DNA from: Anaerofustis stercorihominis | Lineage (GTDB): Bacteria; Bacillota; Clostridia; Eubacteriales; Anaerofustaceae | Assembly: GCA_015058295.1 (NCBI GenBank) | Contig: SVCP01000003.1 | Location: forward strand, 20,531 to 84,530 | Reading direction: 5' to 3' | Length of the DNA stretch: 64,000 nt | Part shown: positions 16,981 through 25,379 of the stretch, in pieces | How positions within the stretch are numbered: position 1 is the first letter of the stretch | How the letters are laid out: the number at the start of each line of letters is the position of its first letter | The notes under the pieces: generated by a model | Database searches by the model: none | The model's input: only the letters and a program-made list of their open reading frames with translations | Told to the model about the DNA's origin: nothing | Made by a program: the position numbers and the translations under genes

Positions 16981-17014
16981 TTTATATCGCAGGGGATATC
17001 CCCTGCGATATAAA
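16981..17014. repeat. 34-bp perfect palindrome between dnaK and dnaJ
   Basis: A perfect inverted repeat centred between 16997 and 16998, with half-site TTTATATCGCAGGGGAT. A second hairpin at 17053-17077 (ATCGCAAGGAT / ATCTTTGCGAT, one G-U) uses the same ATCGCA word, which also occurs near 17035 and upstream of dnaK near 15081. There is no clear T-run, so RNA processing or mRNA stabilisation is as likely as termination. Confidence 0.7.
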
Positions 17015-17156
17015 CAAATAAATATCCGCGTTATCGCACAGGTATTTGAGTTATCGCAAGGATAATATCTTTGCGATGTTTGTATTTAGGTGTGTCCGCA
17101 GGATTTTCTCACGGGGGAATGCTCCGAATGCATTGAAAAAACACAAGAGGTAACAA

Positions 17157-18287
17157 ATGAGCAAACAGGATTATTACGAAACGCTGGGCGTTGACAAAAG
17201 CGCCACAGATGATCAGATCAAAAAAGCGTATAGAAAACTCGCCATGAAATATCATCCGGACCAGAATCAGGGTGATAAAGCTGCGGAAGAAAAATTTAAG
17301 GAAGTAAACGAAGCTTACGAAGTTCTCAGCGACGCAGACAAAAGAGCCGCTTACGATAAATACGGTCATGCGGCATTCGATCAGAACGCCGGTTTTGGCG
17401 GCGGAGGCTTCGGCGGAGGCGGATTCGGAGATTTCGGAGATATTTTCGGAGACATCTTCAATATGTTTGGCGGAGGCGGTTATCAGACTGCAAGAAGAGG
17501 CCCTGCAAGAGGCAGTGACATTCGTGCGGATGTTGAGCTTACATTTGAAGAAGCGGCTTTCGGATGTGAGAAGAAGGTCAGTATCGCAAGAAAAGAGACC
17601 TGCCCCACATGTAACGGCAGCAAAGCAGCACCAGGCAGCAGTGCCCATGTATGTGAAAAATGCGGCGGTACCGGAAGCATCAGAGTATCACAGAGAAGTG
17701 CCTTCGGCATGATGCAGACTGTAAAACCCTGCGATAATTGTGGCGGTACGGGCGAAGTTATAGATACACCGTGCTCTGACTGCGGAGGAACAGGTTCTGT
17801 GAACAAGAGAAGAACGATCACTGTAAACATTCCTGCAGGTGTTGATAACGGAAGCGTTCTTCCGCTCAGAGGAGAAGGCAACTGCGGAACTCTCGGCGGA
17901 GGAAACGGAGATGTGTATATTTATATTTCCGTCAAGAAACACGAGCTGTTCGAAAGAGACGGCAACGATGTATATATCGATATTCCCATTACATTTGCAC
18001 AGGCCGCACTCGGTGACGAACTCAGAGTTCCGACACTTGAGGGCAATGTAAAAATGAAAGTTCCAGAAGGAACACAGACAGGAACAACATTCAAGCTTAA
18101 GGGCAGAGGTATTGTGTCCGCAAACGGCTTCGGAAAAGGCAATCAGTATGTAACGGTCAATGTGGAAGTTCCGAAAAAGCTTTCCGACAAACAGAAAGAA
18201 GCCCTCAGAAACTTCGACAGTCTTACTCCGGAAAACCACGAAAAGAGCAAAGGATTCTGGAGCAAGGTGAAAGATCTGTTTGACTGA
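17157..18287 (+). CDS. dnaJ: Chaperone protein DnaJ (Hsp40)
   Basis: A 376-residue type I Hsp40 that stimulates DnaK ATPase. The J-domain at 1-70 carries HPD in '[10 protein letters not shown]'; a Gly/Phe-rich stretch covers about 75-105; four zinc-finger repeats ([31 protein letters not shown]) lie at about 145-215; and two C-terminal beta-domains follow. It is the last gene of the heat-shock operon, 203 bases after dnaK with palindromes between them. Confidence 0.97.
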   Translation: MSKQDYYETLGVDKSATDDQIKKAYRKLAMKYHPDQNQGDKAAEEKFKEVNEAYEVLSDADKRAAYDKYGHAAFDQNAGFGGGGFGGGGFGDFGDIFGDIFNMFGGGGYQTARRGPARGSDIRADVELTFEEAAFGCEKKVSIARKETCPTCNGSKAAPGSSAHVCEKCGGTGSIRVSQRSAFGMMQTVKPCDNCGGTGEVIDTPCSDCGGTGSVNKRRTITVNIPAGVDNGSVLPLRGEGNCGTLGGGNGDVYIYISVKKHELFERDGNDVYIDIPITFAQAALGDELRVPTLEGNVKMKVPEGTQTGTTFKLKGRGIVSANGFGKGNQYVTVNVEVPKKLSDKQKEALRNFDSLTPENHEKSKGFWSKVKDLFD

Positions 18288-18334
18288 TGCAGGACCGGGA
18301 TTTAATCCGGCACACAATAATATAAGATAAGAGG

Positions 18335-18365
18335 GCGGCCATGCGATCAGAGGTCGCTTTCTTAA
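18335..18365 (+). terminator. Intrinsic terminator of the heat-shock operon
   Basis: GCGGCC (18335-18340) and GGTCGC (18352-18357) arms with one G-U, followed by TTTCTT. Confidence 0.65.
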
Positions 18366-18466
18366 TAATTTAGCATTAAAAATATATAAATTCCTCAATT
18401 ATTTATTTGCTTTTTTCTAAAAATCTGATAAAATGGGGAGTAACATATTAAAAAGGAGGTGAAAAG

Positions 18467-19630
18467 ATGAAGAAGTTTAAATCACTGATGAAGGCACTGT
18501 ATTTTACGTTCGGCTTTTTTGCGGGATATAATCTTACGGCAGTGGTGTACGACCCTGCAAGCGGAGAAGTTGCCAATATTTTCGGCAAGATGATCGACGC
18601 ACAGATATTATCCCTGGGCTTATCTGTTGTATTTGGTATTATTTTTGGACTCATTCTGTTATTATTCCTTCCGAGGATCGAAGAAGCAGTTATTGAAAAC
18701 GTCAATGACTGGGCAAAGGCAATAAAGAATATGCCCCTTCCGCAGATCATTACGTTTATCGTGGCTCTTATTCTCAGTCTTGTTGTAGCGTCTCTCATTG
18801 CGAACCCGATACTGAAGATAGATATGTCAGATCTTCTGAAGGTGCTTCTTGTTATTGCAATCTATGGCATACTTATTTACATAAGTTTTGTTATAAGTGC
18901 TGTGAAATATGCGGATATCGAAGGATATTTCAGGAATATGCTCTCAAGAGACAAGTCGCAGTCAAATGATATGACGGCTACATCGAGATTCCGTGTGAGT
19001 ACAAGAAGAAATCAGAATGCTCCATCACAGGGACAAGGTGTTCCGAAAGTGCTCGATACGAGTGTTATCATCGACGGAAGAATTCTTGATATTCTCAGGA
19101 CAGGTTTTGTGGATGGTCCGATCATTATTCCGACATTCGTGCTTGAAGAGTTGCAGTATATTGCGGATTCCGCTGATTCCATAAAGAGAAACAGAGGAAG
19201 AAGAGGTCTTGATATACTCAATCAGATCAAAGCCCTCCCTATAGAAGTTGTTGTAACACAGAAGGATTATGACGACATTACGGAAGTTGACTCAAAGCTT
19301 CTGAGAATGGCGACGGAGATGAAGGGAAGAATCATCACGAATGATTATAACCTCAACAAAGTTGCGGAAGTACAGGGAGTAAAGGTTCTTAATACAAACG
19401 ACCTTACAAATGCAGTAAAGACAGTGGTCCTCGCAGGTGAAAATATGAACGTTACTGTCCTGAAGGAAGGCAAGGAATTCAATCAGGGCGTTGCATATCT
19501 TGATGACGGGACAATGATAGTTATTGAAGAAGGCAGAAAGCATATCGGAAAGACTGTAGAAGTTCAGGTTACAAGTGTGCTTCAGACATCTGCAGGCAGA
19601 ATGATCTTTGCGAAAGTAATAAATTATTAG
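18467..19630 (+). CDS. PIN/TRAM domain membrane-associated nuclease-like protein (YacL family)
   Basis: A 387-residue protein with N-terminal membrane helices (about four, residues 10-150), a PIN domain (195-310) and a C-terminal TRAM domain (320-385). PIN acidic residues are visible: '[12 protein letters not shown]', '[10 protein letters not shown]', 'VDSKLLRMA' and '[11 protein letters not shown]'. This matches Bacillus YacL and Mycobacterium Rv3587-like PIN-TRAM proteins; the RNA target is not established. The start has AAGGAGGTG eight bases upstream. It sits alone between the dnaJ terminator and a GNAT gene. Confidence 0.88.
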   Translation: MKKFKSLMKALYFTFGFFAGYNLTAVVYDPASGEVANIFGKMIDAQILSLGLSVVFGIIFGLILLLFLPRIEEAVIENVNDWAKAIKNMPLPQIITFIVALILSLVVASLIANPILKIDMSDLLKVLLVIAIYGILIYISFVISAVKYADIEGYFRNMLSRDKSQSNDMTATSRFRVSTRRNQNAPSQGQGVPKVLDTSVIIDGRILDILRTGFVDGPIIIPTFVLEELQYIADSADSIKRNRGRRGLDILNQIKALPIEVVVTQKDYDDITEVDSKLLRMATEMKGRIITNDYNLNKVAEVQGVKVLNTNDLTNAVKTVVLAGENMNVTVLKEGKEFNQGVAYLDDGTMIVIEEGRKHIGKTVEVQVTSVLQTSAGRMIFAKVINY

Positions 19631-19678
19631 TATTGAAAAGGGGAGAGTTTCTCCTCTTTTTGTAAATACGGAGGAAAC

Positions 19679-20170
19679 ATGAATATAAAAGTAGTGAAAT
19701 ATGCAAATGAAGATATTCCCGCAATGGTAGACATATGGAATGAGGTTATCGAAGACGGAGTTGCATTTCCGCAGGAAGATTTTCTTGATGAAGTGAGCGC
19801 AACGGAATTTTTTGCTCAACAGACATACACTGCTGTTGCAAAAGACACAGACAGTAACGAAGTGTGCGGATTGTATATACTTCACCCGAACAATGTGGGC
19901 AGATGTGGACATATCTGTAATACAAGCTATGCTGTAAATTCCTCTCATCGCAGTAAAGGTATAGGCGAAATGCTCGTAAGGGATTCTCTTATAAAAGGCA
20001 GAGAGTGTGGTTTTTCGATTCTGCAGTTCAATGCTGTGGTAGCATCAAACACTTATGCAAGAAAACTTTATAAAAAGCTGGGTTTTATTCAGTTGGGAGT
20101 GATCCCGAAGGGATTCAGAATGAAGGACGGACATTACGAAGATATCTGTCCGTATTATATAGAGTTGTAA
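19679..20170 (+). CDS. GNAT family N-acetyltransferase
   Basis: A 163-residue acetyltransferase. Motif A 'NSSHRSKGIGEMLVRDSL' (about 88-105) binds acetyl-CoA, and 'VVASNTYARKLYKKLGF' (about 122-138) is motif B. The N-terminal 'VDIWNEVIEDGVAFPQE' resembles the phosphinothricin-type subgroup, but the substrate cannot be assigned. GGAGG precedes the start, 48 bases after the PIN/TRAM gene, so the two may be co-transcribed. Confidence 0.88.
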   Translation: MNIKVVKYANEDIPAMVDIWNEVIEDGVAFPQEDFLDEVSATEFFAQQTYTAVAKDTDSNEVCGLYILHPNNVGRCGHICNTSYAVNSSHRSKGIGEMLVRDSLIKGRECGFSILQFNAVVASNTYARKLYKKLGFIQLGVIPKGFRMKDGHYEDICPYYIEL

Positions 20171-20186
20171 CTTGCCTGAATCAACA

Positions 20187-20222
20187 AACCTCCCGTCACG
20201 GTTGACGGGAGGTTATCTTTTT
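20187..20222 (+). terminator. Intrinsic terminator after the GNAT gene
   Basis: A 12-bp stem AACCTCCCGTCA / TGACGGGAGGTT (20187-20198, 20203-20214), then ATCTTTTT. Confidence 0.9.
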
Positions 20223-20275
20223 CGGAATGGTTACTTTTTCTTTCTGAGTATACTTAATGTAATTATAAAATTAAA

Positions 20276-20300
20276 AAGCTCATCGCAAAGCGGTGAGCTT
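20276..20300 (-). terminator. Intrinsic terminator of the G3E GTPase / His-rich operon
   Basis: AAGCTCATCGC / GCGGTGAGCTT arms with loop AAA (20276-20286, 20290-20300); the minus-strand transcript continues into TTTAATTTT. Confidence 0.8.
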
Positions 20301-20307
20301 GTGTTTA

Positions 20308-20919
20308 TTAAAGGTAATCTTTGAAGAGTTCCTGAAGTTTTTCTTTCAGTTCGTCAACTGTAATTCCGAATACGATAGTTGCGATGTTTACATTACACTG
20401 TCCGTCGCGTGTGTGGTGGAACTGTACTTCGTCATCTGTGATAGAGAGCATTCCGCCTGTGCCTGCGCTTTCGATGAAAGCTTTGATGTGGCCGATGATG
20501 CCGTCTTTGTCGTATACCCAGTTTCCGAGAACTTCGAATATCTTTGTAAGTTCTTCTCTTACGCCGTCATATGTACCGGGCATCACTATGTCAAGTGAAC
20601 CGATAACAGCTTCGTCGTGTGTGTACACATTCAGATGATGGCCGTGGTCATGGCATCCGCAGTCGCAGTCTTCGCCATGTTCGTGGTGATGGTGATCGTG
20701 TCCGCAACCGCATTCACATTCTTCATCATCTTCGTGGTGATGATGGTGATCGTGTCCGCAACCACATTCACATTCTTCATCGTCTTCGTGGTGGTGATGG
20801 TGATCGTGTCCGCAACCGCAGTCTTCATCGTGATGGTGATGTTTATGTTCGTGGTGGCATCCGCAACCACATTCTTCGTTTTCTTCGTGATCGTGGATCA
20901 TTTTGTTTTCTTCGCTCAT
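20308..20919 (-). CDS. His/Cys-rich metal-binding protein with CobW_C-like C-terminus
   Basis: A 203-residue protein. Residues 10-95 are four imperfect repeats of about 18 residues of the form ECGCGHDHHHHHEDDE, a dense metal-binding stretch. Residues 97-203 form an ordinary globular domain, and its end ('VNIATIVFGITVDELKEKLQELF') recalls the C-terminal strand-helix of CobW_C domains. It lies 12 bases after a short G3E GTPase that lacks CobW_C, so the two could be the halves of a split COG0523 metallochaperone; this is inference. CAGGAG precedes the ATG. The repeat makes the opposite-strand frames look open, but those are shadows. Confidence 0.8.
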   Translation of the reverse strand: MSEENKMIHDHEENEECGCGCHHEHKHHHHDEDCGCGHDHHHHHEDDEECECGCGHDHHHHHEDDEECECGCGHDHHHHEHGEDCDCGCHDHGHHLNVYTHDEAVIGSLDIVMPGTYDGVREELTKIFEVLGNWVYDKDGIIGHIKAFIESAGTGGMLSITDDEVQFHHTRDGQCNVNIATIVFGITVDELKEKLQELFKDYL

Positions 20920-20931
20920 GTTTTCTCCTGT

Positions 20932-21537
20932 TTATTCTTCGCCGAGAACAGCTTTCCATACGGCTGTGTCTACGTCTGTTGTTGTAGTGATCTTGAATAT
21001 CTTTGCATTTTCGTTGAAGCCTCTTACGGATTCTTCCACGAAAGCGAGCATTTCTTCGTCAACGAGGTCAATCTTGTTGATGAGAATTGTCTGTGCGCCT
21101 TCAAGCTGGTCTTTGATGAGATTTTTCATAGGTATGAGAAGCCTCTTCCAGCGCTTTGCGTCTGTGAGTGCCGCAATCCTTACTTCGAGACCTTCGATCT
21201 CTTCGATAGTTTCTTTGATCTTTACAGGATATGCAACTCCCGTAGCTTCGATGATGAGCCATTCAGGGTTCATATCTTCTTTTATCTTCAGTACGTTCAT
21301 AACGACTTCACCGCTCATTGTGCAGCAGGCGCAACCCTGGAAAAGAGTATCAACTTTGTATCCGCCTGATGCGAGCACTTTATCGTCAACACCGATCTCA
21401 CCGATCTCATTTTCGAGGATTACTACCTTGGGATTTGTATCCGTGGGTTTTGCATCCCTTGCAATGTAACGGGCAAGCTGCAGAAGTGAACTTGTTTTTC
21501 CTGAGCCGAGAAATCCGCCGAGAATTAAAACTTTCAT
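20932..21537 (-). CDS. G3E family GTPase, short COG0523/CobW-type metallochaperone
   Basis: About 201 residues. Walker A 'GGFLGSGKTS' (7-16), 'ILENEIGEIGVDD' (switch I), the metal-binding CxCC in 'FQGCACCTMSGE' (about 68-79) and 'INKIDLVDEE' (NKxD guanine specificity) define the COG0523 group, which delivers Zn, Co or other metals. Family members usually exceed 300 residues with a C-terminal CobW_C domain; this one stops after the GTPase domain. ATG 21537 (MKVLILGG) is preferred over the upstream ATG at 21570. It is followed by a His-rich gene that may supply the missing half. Confidence 0.88.
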   Translation of the reverse strand: MKVLILGGFLGSGKTSSLLQLARYIARDAKPTDTNPKVVILENEIGEIGVDDKVLASGGYKVDTLFQGCACCTMSGEVVMNVLKIKEDMNPEWLIIEATGVAYPVKIKETIEEIEGLEVRIAALTDAKRWKRLLIPMKNLIKDQLEGAQTILINKIDLVDEEMLAFVEESVRGFNENAKIFKITTTTDVDTAVWKAVLGEE

Positions 21538-21676
21538 TTGGTCGCCTTTCTGTTTTATGACATATGTCAAATATTCTGTGTAGATATTATATCAAATCGC
21601 AGTGTTGTTTAAAAGTCTATTGCATTAATTTTTCTCCTGATTTGATGAAAAATTTGTTCTTATGCGAAAAGACAAA

Positions 21677-21697
21677 CCGGCGGAACAATTCCGCCGG
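21677..21697 (-). terminator. Intrinsic terminator of the URO-D-like gene
   Basis: CCGGCGGAA / TTCCGCCGG arms (21677-21685, 21689-21697); the minus-strand transcript continues into TTTGTCTTTT. Confidence 0.85.
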
Positions 21698-21735
21698 CTG
21701 ATTCCGGGTATATGCCCGGTTATATGATGTATTAT

Positions 21736-22782
21736 TTATTTGTTGTAGAATGTTCTTCCGTAAGATTCGAGTTCTTCTGTCATCCAGCGTTTTTTGTTTT
21801 CTGTGTACGGGTCGCCTTTCGGGCCGTAAACGCTTCCCCAGAATACGAATCCGCCGCCTTTAGCGTATGTATCGATAGTTTCACGAACTGCTTCACGAAC
21901 CATTTCTTCTGTTGCATCCGGCCAGCCTACAGGACCTGAAGAATCCCAGCATCCGCAGAGGAAGAGTTTGTTGCCGTATTTTGCCTTGATGCCTTTGAGG
22001 TCGTTCATTGTCTGTGCCGGGTTCCAGCCGATAACGCCGAGGTCGAACCAGTCTTCGATGTGGTCTTCACATCTTCCGCAGTTGTGGATTTCTACGGGGA
22101 TTCCTCTGTCAAGAGTGCTCTTGAGTTCTTTTGCATAGAACGGTTTGAGGAGTTCACGGAACATTTCAAGTGACATGAACGGATCGTTTGCTGTAGCTGT
22201 ATCGTCTGTAAGACCAACGATGTCCGGTTTGAAGTAGTCGATTGTGTTGTCGATGATTGTTGTGTAATAATCAGACATATATTCGAAGAGTTCTTTTACA
22301 TATTCCGGCTCTTCGTGCATTGCGCACATACCTTCCGTGAAGCCCATGAGTTCCATGAGGAGCTGGAAGTATCCGAGTCCGCCTACACCTGTGTTGATGA
22401 TGTATTTTTCTCTGTCGAGTTTAGCTGCTTCGAGGTCTCTCTGGCATGTGAGTTCCCAGTTTACATCTGAAAGATCCGGAGCTTTTACTACTTCGTGCCA
22501 TTTTGTAATGTCTTCGAGTTTGAATACGCCCGGTTTCGGAAGTGCCATACCGCCTGTATCTTCTGTAGAAACGTATTCTACACCCCATTCGTCAACACGG
22601 TTTCCTTCCGGTGTCGGCGGATACGGGCTGAGGGCTGCACTTGAGCCGATTCTCTGTTTTACTGACGGATATTTCTGATACGGATCCTGCGGACCGTTTG
22701 CTGATGTGTTTCTCGGTACCCAGAGCGGCTGTTCCCCGCGCATGATCATAAGGAAATTTTCTCTTTCTGTTACATGTGCCAT
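21736..22782 (-). CDS. Uroporphyrinogen-decarboxylase-like methyltransferase (MtaA/CmuA type)
   Basis: A 348-residue URO-D fold protein. Rather than haem-type decarboxylase motifs it shows a probable zinc site: H-x-C in 'VEIHNCGRCEDH' (about 233) and Cys in 'LFLCGCWDSSG' (about 278), the arrangement used by MtaA/MtbA/CmuA corrinoid:thiol methyltransferases. It would transfer a methyl group between a corrinoid and a thiol, but no corrinoid protein gene is adjacent, so the substrate is unknown. A G3E GTPase and a His-rich protein follow on the same strand after a terminator, suggesting metal supply (inference). An AGGAG site precedes the ATG. Confidence 0.82.
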   Translation of the reverse strand: MAHVTERENFLMIMRGEQPLWVPRNTSANGPQDPYQKYPSVKQRIGSSAALSPYPPTPEGNRVDEWGVEYVSTEDTGGMALPKPGVFKLEDITKWHEVVKAPDLSDVNWELTCQRDLEAAKLDREKYIINTGVGGLGYFQLLMELMGFTEGMCAMHEEPEYVKELFEYMSDYYTTIIDNTIDYFKPDIVGLTDDTATANDPFMSLEMFRELLKPFYAKELKSTLDRGIPVEIHNCGRCEDHIEDWFDLGVIGWNPAQTMNDLKGIKAKYGNKLFLCGCWDSSGPVGWPDATEEMVREAVRETIDTYAKGGGFVFWGSVYGPKGDPYTENKKRWMTEELESYGRTFYNK

Positions 22783-22968
22783 GGTTATTCTCCTTTATAG
22801 TATTTAAATATATTAACCAATTACATTATATAACAATGCCGCGCACAAAGAAACAGTCGCACAATACAAAAAAGAACAGATAATCTGCTTTATTTTTTGT
22901 CTGATGAGGATATATTGTTATTATAATTTAATGTATGCACATATCAATCTCAGTACAGAATATATATT

Positions 22969-23847
22969 ATGGATAAAAAGAATAAGATATTTATAACAGC
23001 TTCTGCCATGTGCCTTATAGGAGGGCTTCAGTTCAGTATATTAAAGATAGCTCTTTCATATTTTGACAGCGAGATAATGTTTTTATGGGCGAGATTTCTT
23101 TTTGCTTTTATCGCAGCATTTATTTTTGCAAGAATAAAAAAACTCGCTCTTCCCAAAGATAAAGCTGTAATATTTTTATCTTTAGTTCATCCTCTCTGTG
23201 CATTTTATTTTCAGAGTATCGGCGCGGCAAAGAGTGATGTGATGGTGATTTCCGTGGTTACAGCGTTGTTTCCTGCTGTGGCATCATTATTCGCATTTAT
23301 TTCGGGAGAAGAAACTCTCAGCGTGAAAGGCTGGTTCAGCATTACGGGAATAGTCATCGGAGGACTCATATGTGCGTTTTTCGGTAAGCCGGGAGGGAGT
23401 TTTTTCGGTACAGGTGTATTGTATCTGTTCATATCCATAATACTCAGAGGGGTGTATTATGTCCTTGTGCATAAGATGTCCGTAAACCGTTCGTGTTATG
23501 AGATAAGCTATGCACAGATAACATATTCGTTTATCGGTTACAGCCTCATTGCCGTTATCTTCGGGGAATTTGATCTGTCGTTTGTAAGATATATGCCGCT
23601 GAGTGGCTGGGCGGCTTTACTGTATATGGGGGTTATATCAACGACCGCATCGTATATTCTGAACAACTATCTGCTGTCCTCCCTTCGCGTATCTGTGAGT
23701 GGTGCCCTTGCGGCAGTTACCTTCATAATCAATCTGTTTGCGGCATCGTTCATAAACGGTGAAGAACTGAATCTGTGGATATATGCGGGAAGTGCAGTTG
23801 TCATAGTCTGCATAATCATTCTTACAAGAGAAAGACGGAAAAATTAG
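22969..23847 (+). CDS. DMT superfamily (EamA) transporter
   Basis: A 292-residue inner-membrane protein with about ten hydrophobic helices in two EamA halves (residues about 8-138 and 150-285). Typical EamA features include 'ALFPAVASLFAFISGEE' at the end of helix 4-5 and 'ALAAVTFIINLFAASFINGEEL' in the second half. The substrate is unknown. No Shine-Dalgarno sequence is visible before ATG 22969. TATAAT at 22922-22927 may be its -10. It is divergent from the URO-D-like gene. Confidence 0.85.
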   Translation: MDKKNKIFITASAMCLIGGLQFSILKIALSYFDSEIMFLWARFLFAFIAAFIFARIKKLALPKDKAVIFLSLVHPLCAFYFQSIGAAKSDVMVISVVTALFPAVASLFAFISGEETLSVKGWFSITGIVIGGLICAFFGKPGGSFFGTGVLYLFISIILRGVYYVLVHKMSVNRSCYEISYAQITYSFIGYSLIAVIFGEFDLSFVRYMPLSGWAALLYMGVISTTASYILNNYLLSSLRVSVSGALAAVTFIINLFAASFINGEELNLWIYAGSAVVIVCIIILTRERRKN

Positions 23848-23956
23848 TTTCAATGTATCCCCGTAAAGATATATAACATTAAGATTTGATTAGATTTGTT
23901 GTGTTTTTATGAAGGCAATGCTATACTGAAAATGAAATAATATTTCGGAGGCAGAT

Positions 23957-24157
23957 ATGGCAAAAAACAAAAATAAAAGATTCGACGTGAATAATGTTGA
24001 TAATTCAATAAGCAGCGGAAATGTGAAGATAATTGTTGACAGGCAGACCGGCGTGAATTATCTGTATTATTCAGCAGGATACAGTGGCGGGCTTACTCCG
24101 CTTCTTGATTCGGACGGGAAGGTTATCGTAACACCTGTCTACAGCTCGGAGGAATAA
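23957..24157 (+). CDS. DUF6440-like small protein
   Basis: A 66-residue protein; 'IIVDRQTGVNYLYYSAGYSGGLTPLLD' (residues 25-51, in two blocks) is the signature I associate with DUF6440, a small family widespread in Firmicutes and their phages with no known role. CGGAGG precedes the ATG. It is directly followed, with no gap, by a membrane-protein gene. Confidence 0.75.
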   Translation: MAKNKNKRFDVNNVDNSISSGNVKIIVDRQTGVNYLYYSAGYSGGLTPLLDSDGKVIVTPVYSSEE

Positions 24158-24583
24158 ATGGACGAAAATTATAAAAAGTCCTATAAGGGATTTGTTCTCT
24201 GGCTGGTTTTATTTTTTGCTGTGCATATATTCGGTGCAGAGCCTCTTATCAGTATGGTGGAGGAGAACTATTCCGTATATGCTTCACTGAGTCTGACTCT
24301 TATATTTCTCGATATTCTCACATATGTCATATATAAGACGGAATACATATACTGGTACAATGGAATGAGCTATGATACCGCAAGGAAAGCTTCTTCCGGA
24401 GCAAGAAAAGAATATGCTCACAGGCATCTGATAAAATTTGTGTATGCGAGCATAATGTGGCTGTTTTACGGAATACTGAAAAGCCTCACGGGAATAAAGC
24501 TGTGGGTGGATGTACTCGTTTTCTGTGCACTTATTATCGGAGCGGCGCTGAGCACCATTACGGTCAGGCTGGAAGATAATTGA
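24158..24583 (+). CDS. Small membrane protein, unknown function
   Basis: A 141-residue protein with four probable transmembrane segments (about residues 11-30, 42-60, 93-110, 116-135) and a polar loop 'GMSYDTARKASSGARKEYAHRH' between the second and third. Its GGAGG lies inside the end of the DUF6440-like gene, so the two are translationally coupled. No family recognised. Confidence 0.7.
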   Translation: MDENYKKSYKGFVLWLVLFFAVHIFGAEPLISMVEENYSVYASLSLTLIFLDILTYVIYKTEYIYWYNGMSYDTARKASSGARKEYAHRHLIKFVYASIMWLFYGILKSLTGIKLWVDVLVFCALIIGAALSTITVRLEDN

Positions 24584-24602
24584 AAGAATTTACTACCAAA
24601 AA

Positions 24603-24980
24603 AGCCCCGAATGGCTTCAGCTTGTCGAAAAGCCCAAACCGGTAAATTTCAGGGATAGAAATTTACCTTGCTGTGTTAATTTTTTTAAGTGAAAGGCTCA
24701 TTTACATGTAGTAAACCACGCGCGTCGAAACATCTTTGATTTGCCTCGAAAGTACCTGAAGGCACTTTCTCATTGCATAAAGATGTTTCTCCTTGTCTCG
24801 CCAAAATAGGATTTTGGCGAGAGTGGGAAAGTAACTGCAGATTGTGCGGAGTTTTTAAATTTTTGTTGTGGGTAATGATATCAAAAGCCGCCTGCCTTTG
24901 GACTTTTCGAACAAGCTGTGATTTAAGAAAGACCATCGAAAGGTTTTTCGATGGTCTGAAGCCCCGAAGGGCTTTTTTTA
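24603..24980 (+). repeat. Dispersed repeat element, copy B
   Basis: It has the same order as copy A (4245-4475). Inverted end repeats CAGCTTGTCGAAAAGCCC (24618-24635) and GGACTTTTCGAACAAGCTG (24900-24918) enclose the core GCTCATTTAC-N5-GTAAACCACGC (24696-24721). After them come a 12-bp hairpin (24930-24941 / 24946-24957) and a terminator AAGCCC/GGGCTT plus seven T (24959-24980). The hairpin stem differs from copy A with compensating changes. Copy B is longer, mostly from extra sequence at 24740-24890. No gene is seen in 24584-25031. Confidence 0.75.
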
Positions 24981-25031
24981 GTATCTGTTTGACGAATTGC
25001 CGGAGTTGTTTTTGTCAGAATTCTGATTATT

Positions 25032-25235
25032 TTAATTCTTTTTGTTTGAGTTTTTGTTACTGGAGTTCTGATTGTCAGAATTCTGATTATTGGAATTATT
25101 ATAATTGTTTGAGTTTCTGTTAGAATTATCAGAATTATTTGAGTTATCAGAGTTGTTTTTGTTACAGTTCTGATTATTATCAGAAACCTTAATGATTCTT
25201 GAGTTTTCTTTTTTGTTTTTAGTGTTATTGTTCAT
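25032..25235 (-). CDS. Asn/Ser-rich low-complexity miniprotein
   Basis: A 67-residue protein starting MNNNTKNKKENSRIIKVSDNN, followed by about 40 residues of almost only N, S, D, Q and K. The ATG at 25235 has a strong GAGGTGATT site on the minus strand; the frame opens further upstream but without such a site. There is no signal peptide or membrane segment. Only 'RIIKVSDNNQN' is non-repetitive. Function unknown; an intrinsically disordered protein or a nucleic-acid binding tail are possible. Confidence 0.6.
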   Translation of the reverse strand: MNNNTKNKKENSRIIKVSDNNQNCNKNNSDNSNNSDNSNRNSNNYNNSNNQNSDNQNSSNKNSNKKN

Positions 25236-25379
25236 ATTAATCACCTCGCAGTTATATTCTTTGCCGGGAGTATAAAAATATACCAAAGAAAAAAGTAAAT
25301 TCTGCGGCAAAGTTGCGAAATGCAGCTGTTTATGATATTATTGTTACAATACCATTACATTGATACAAACGGAGGTAAC

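Noticed and set aside
17483..18398. Minus-strand open frames opposite dnaJ
   Set aside because: Shadows of the dnaJ reading frame; no RBS and no recognisable protein features.
20617..21369. Long open frames on the plus strand opposite the His-rich and G3E genes
   Set aside because: They arise from the repeated His/Asp/Cys codons of the minus-strand gene; composition is extreme (runs of V, F, I or R, D) and no RBS is present.
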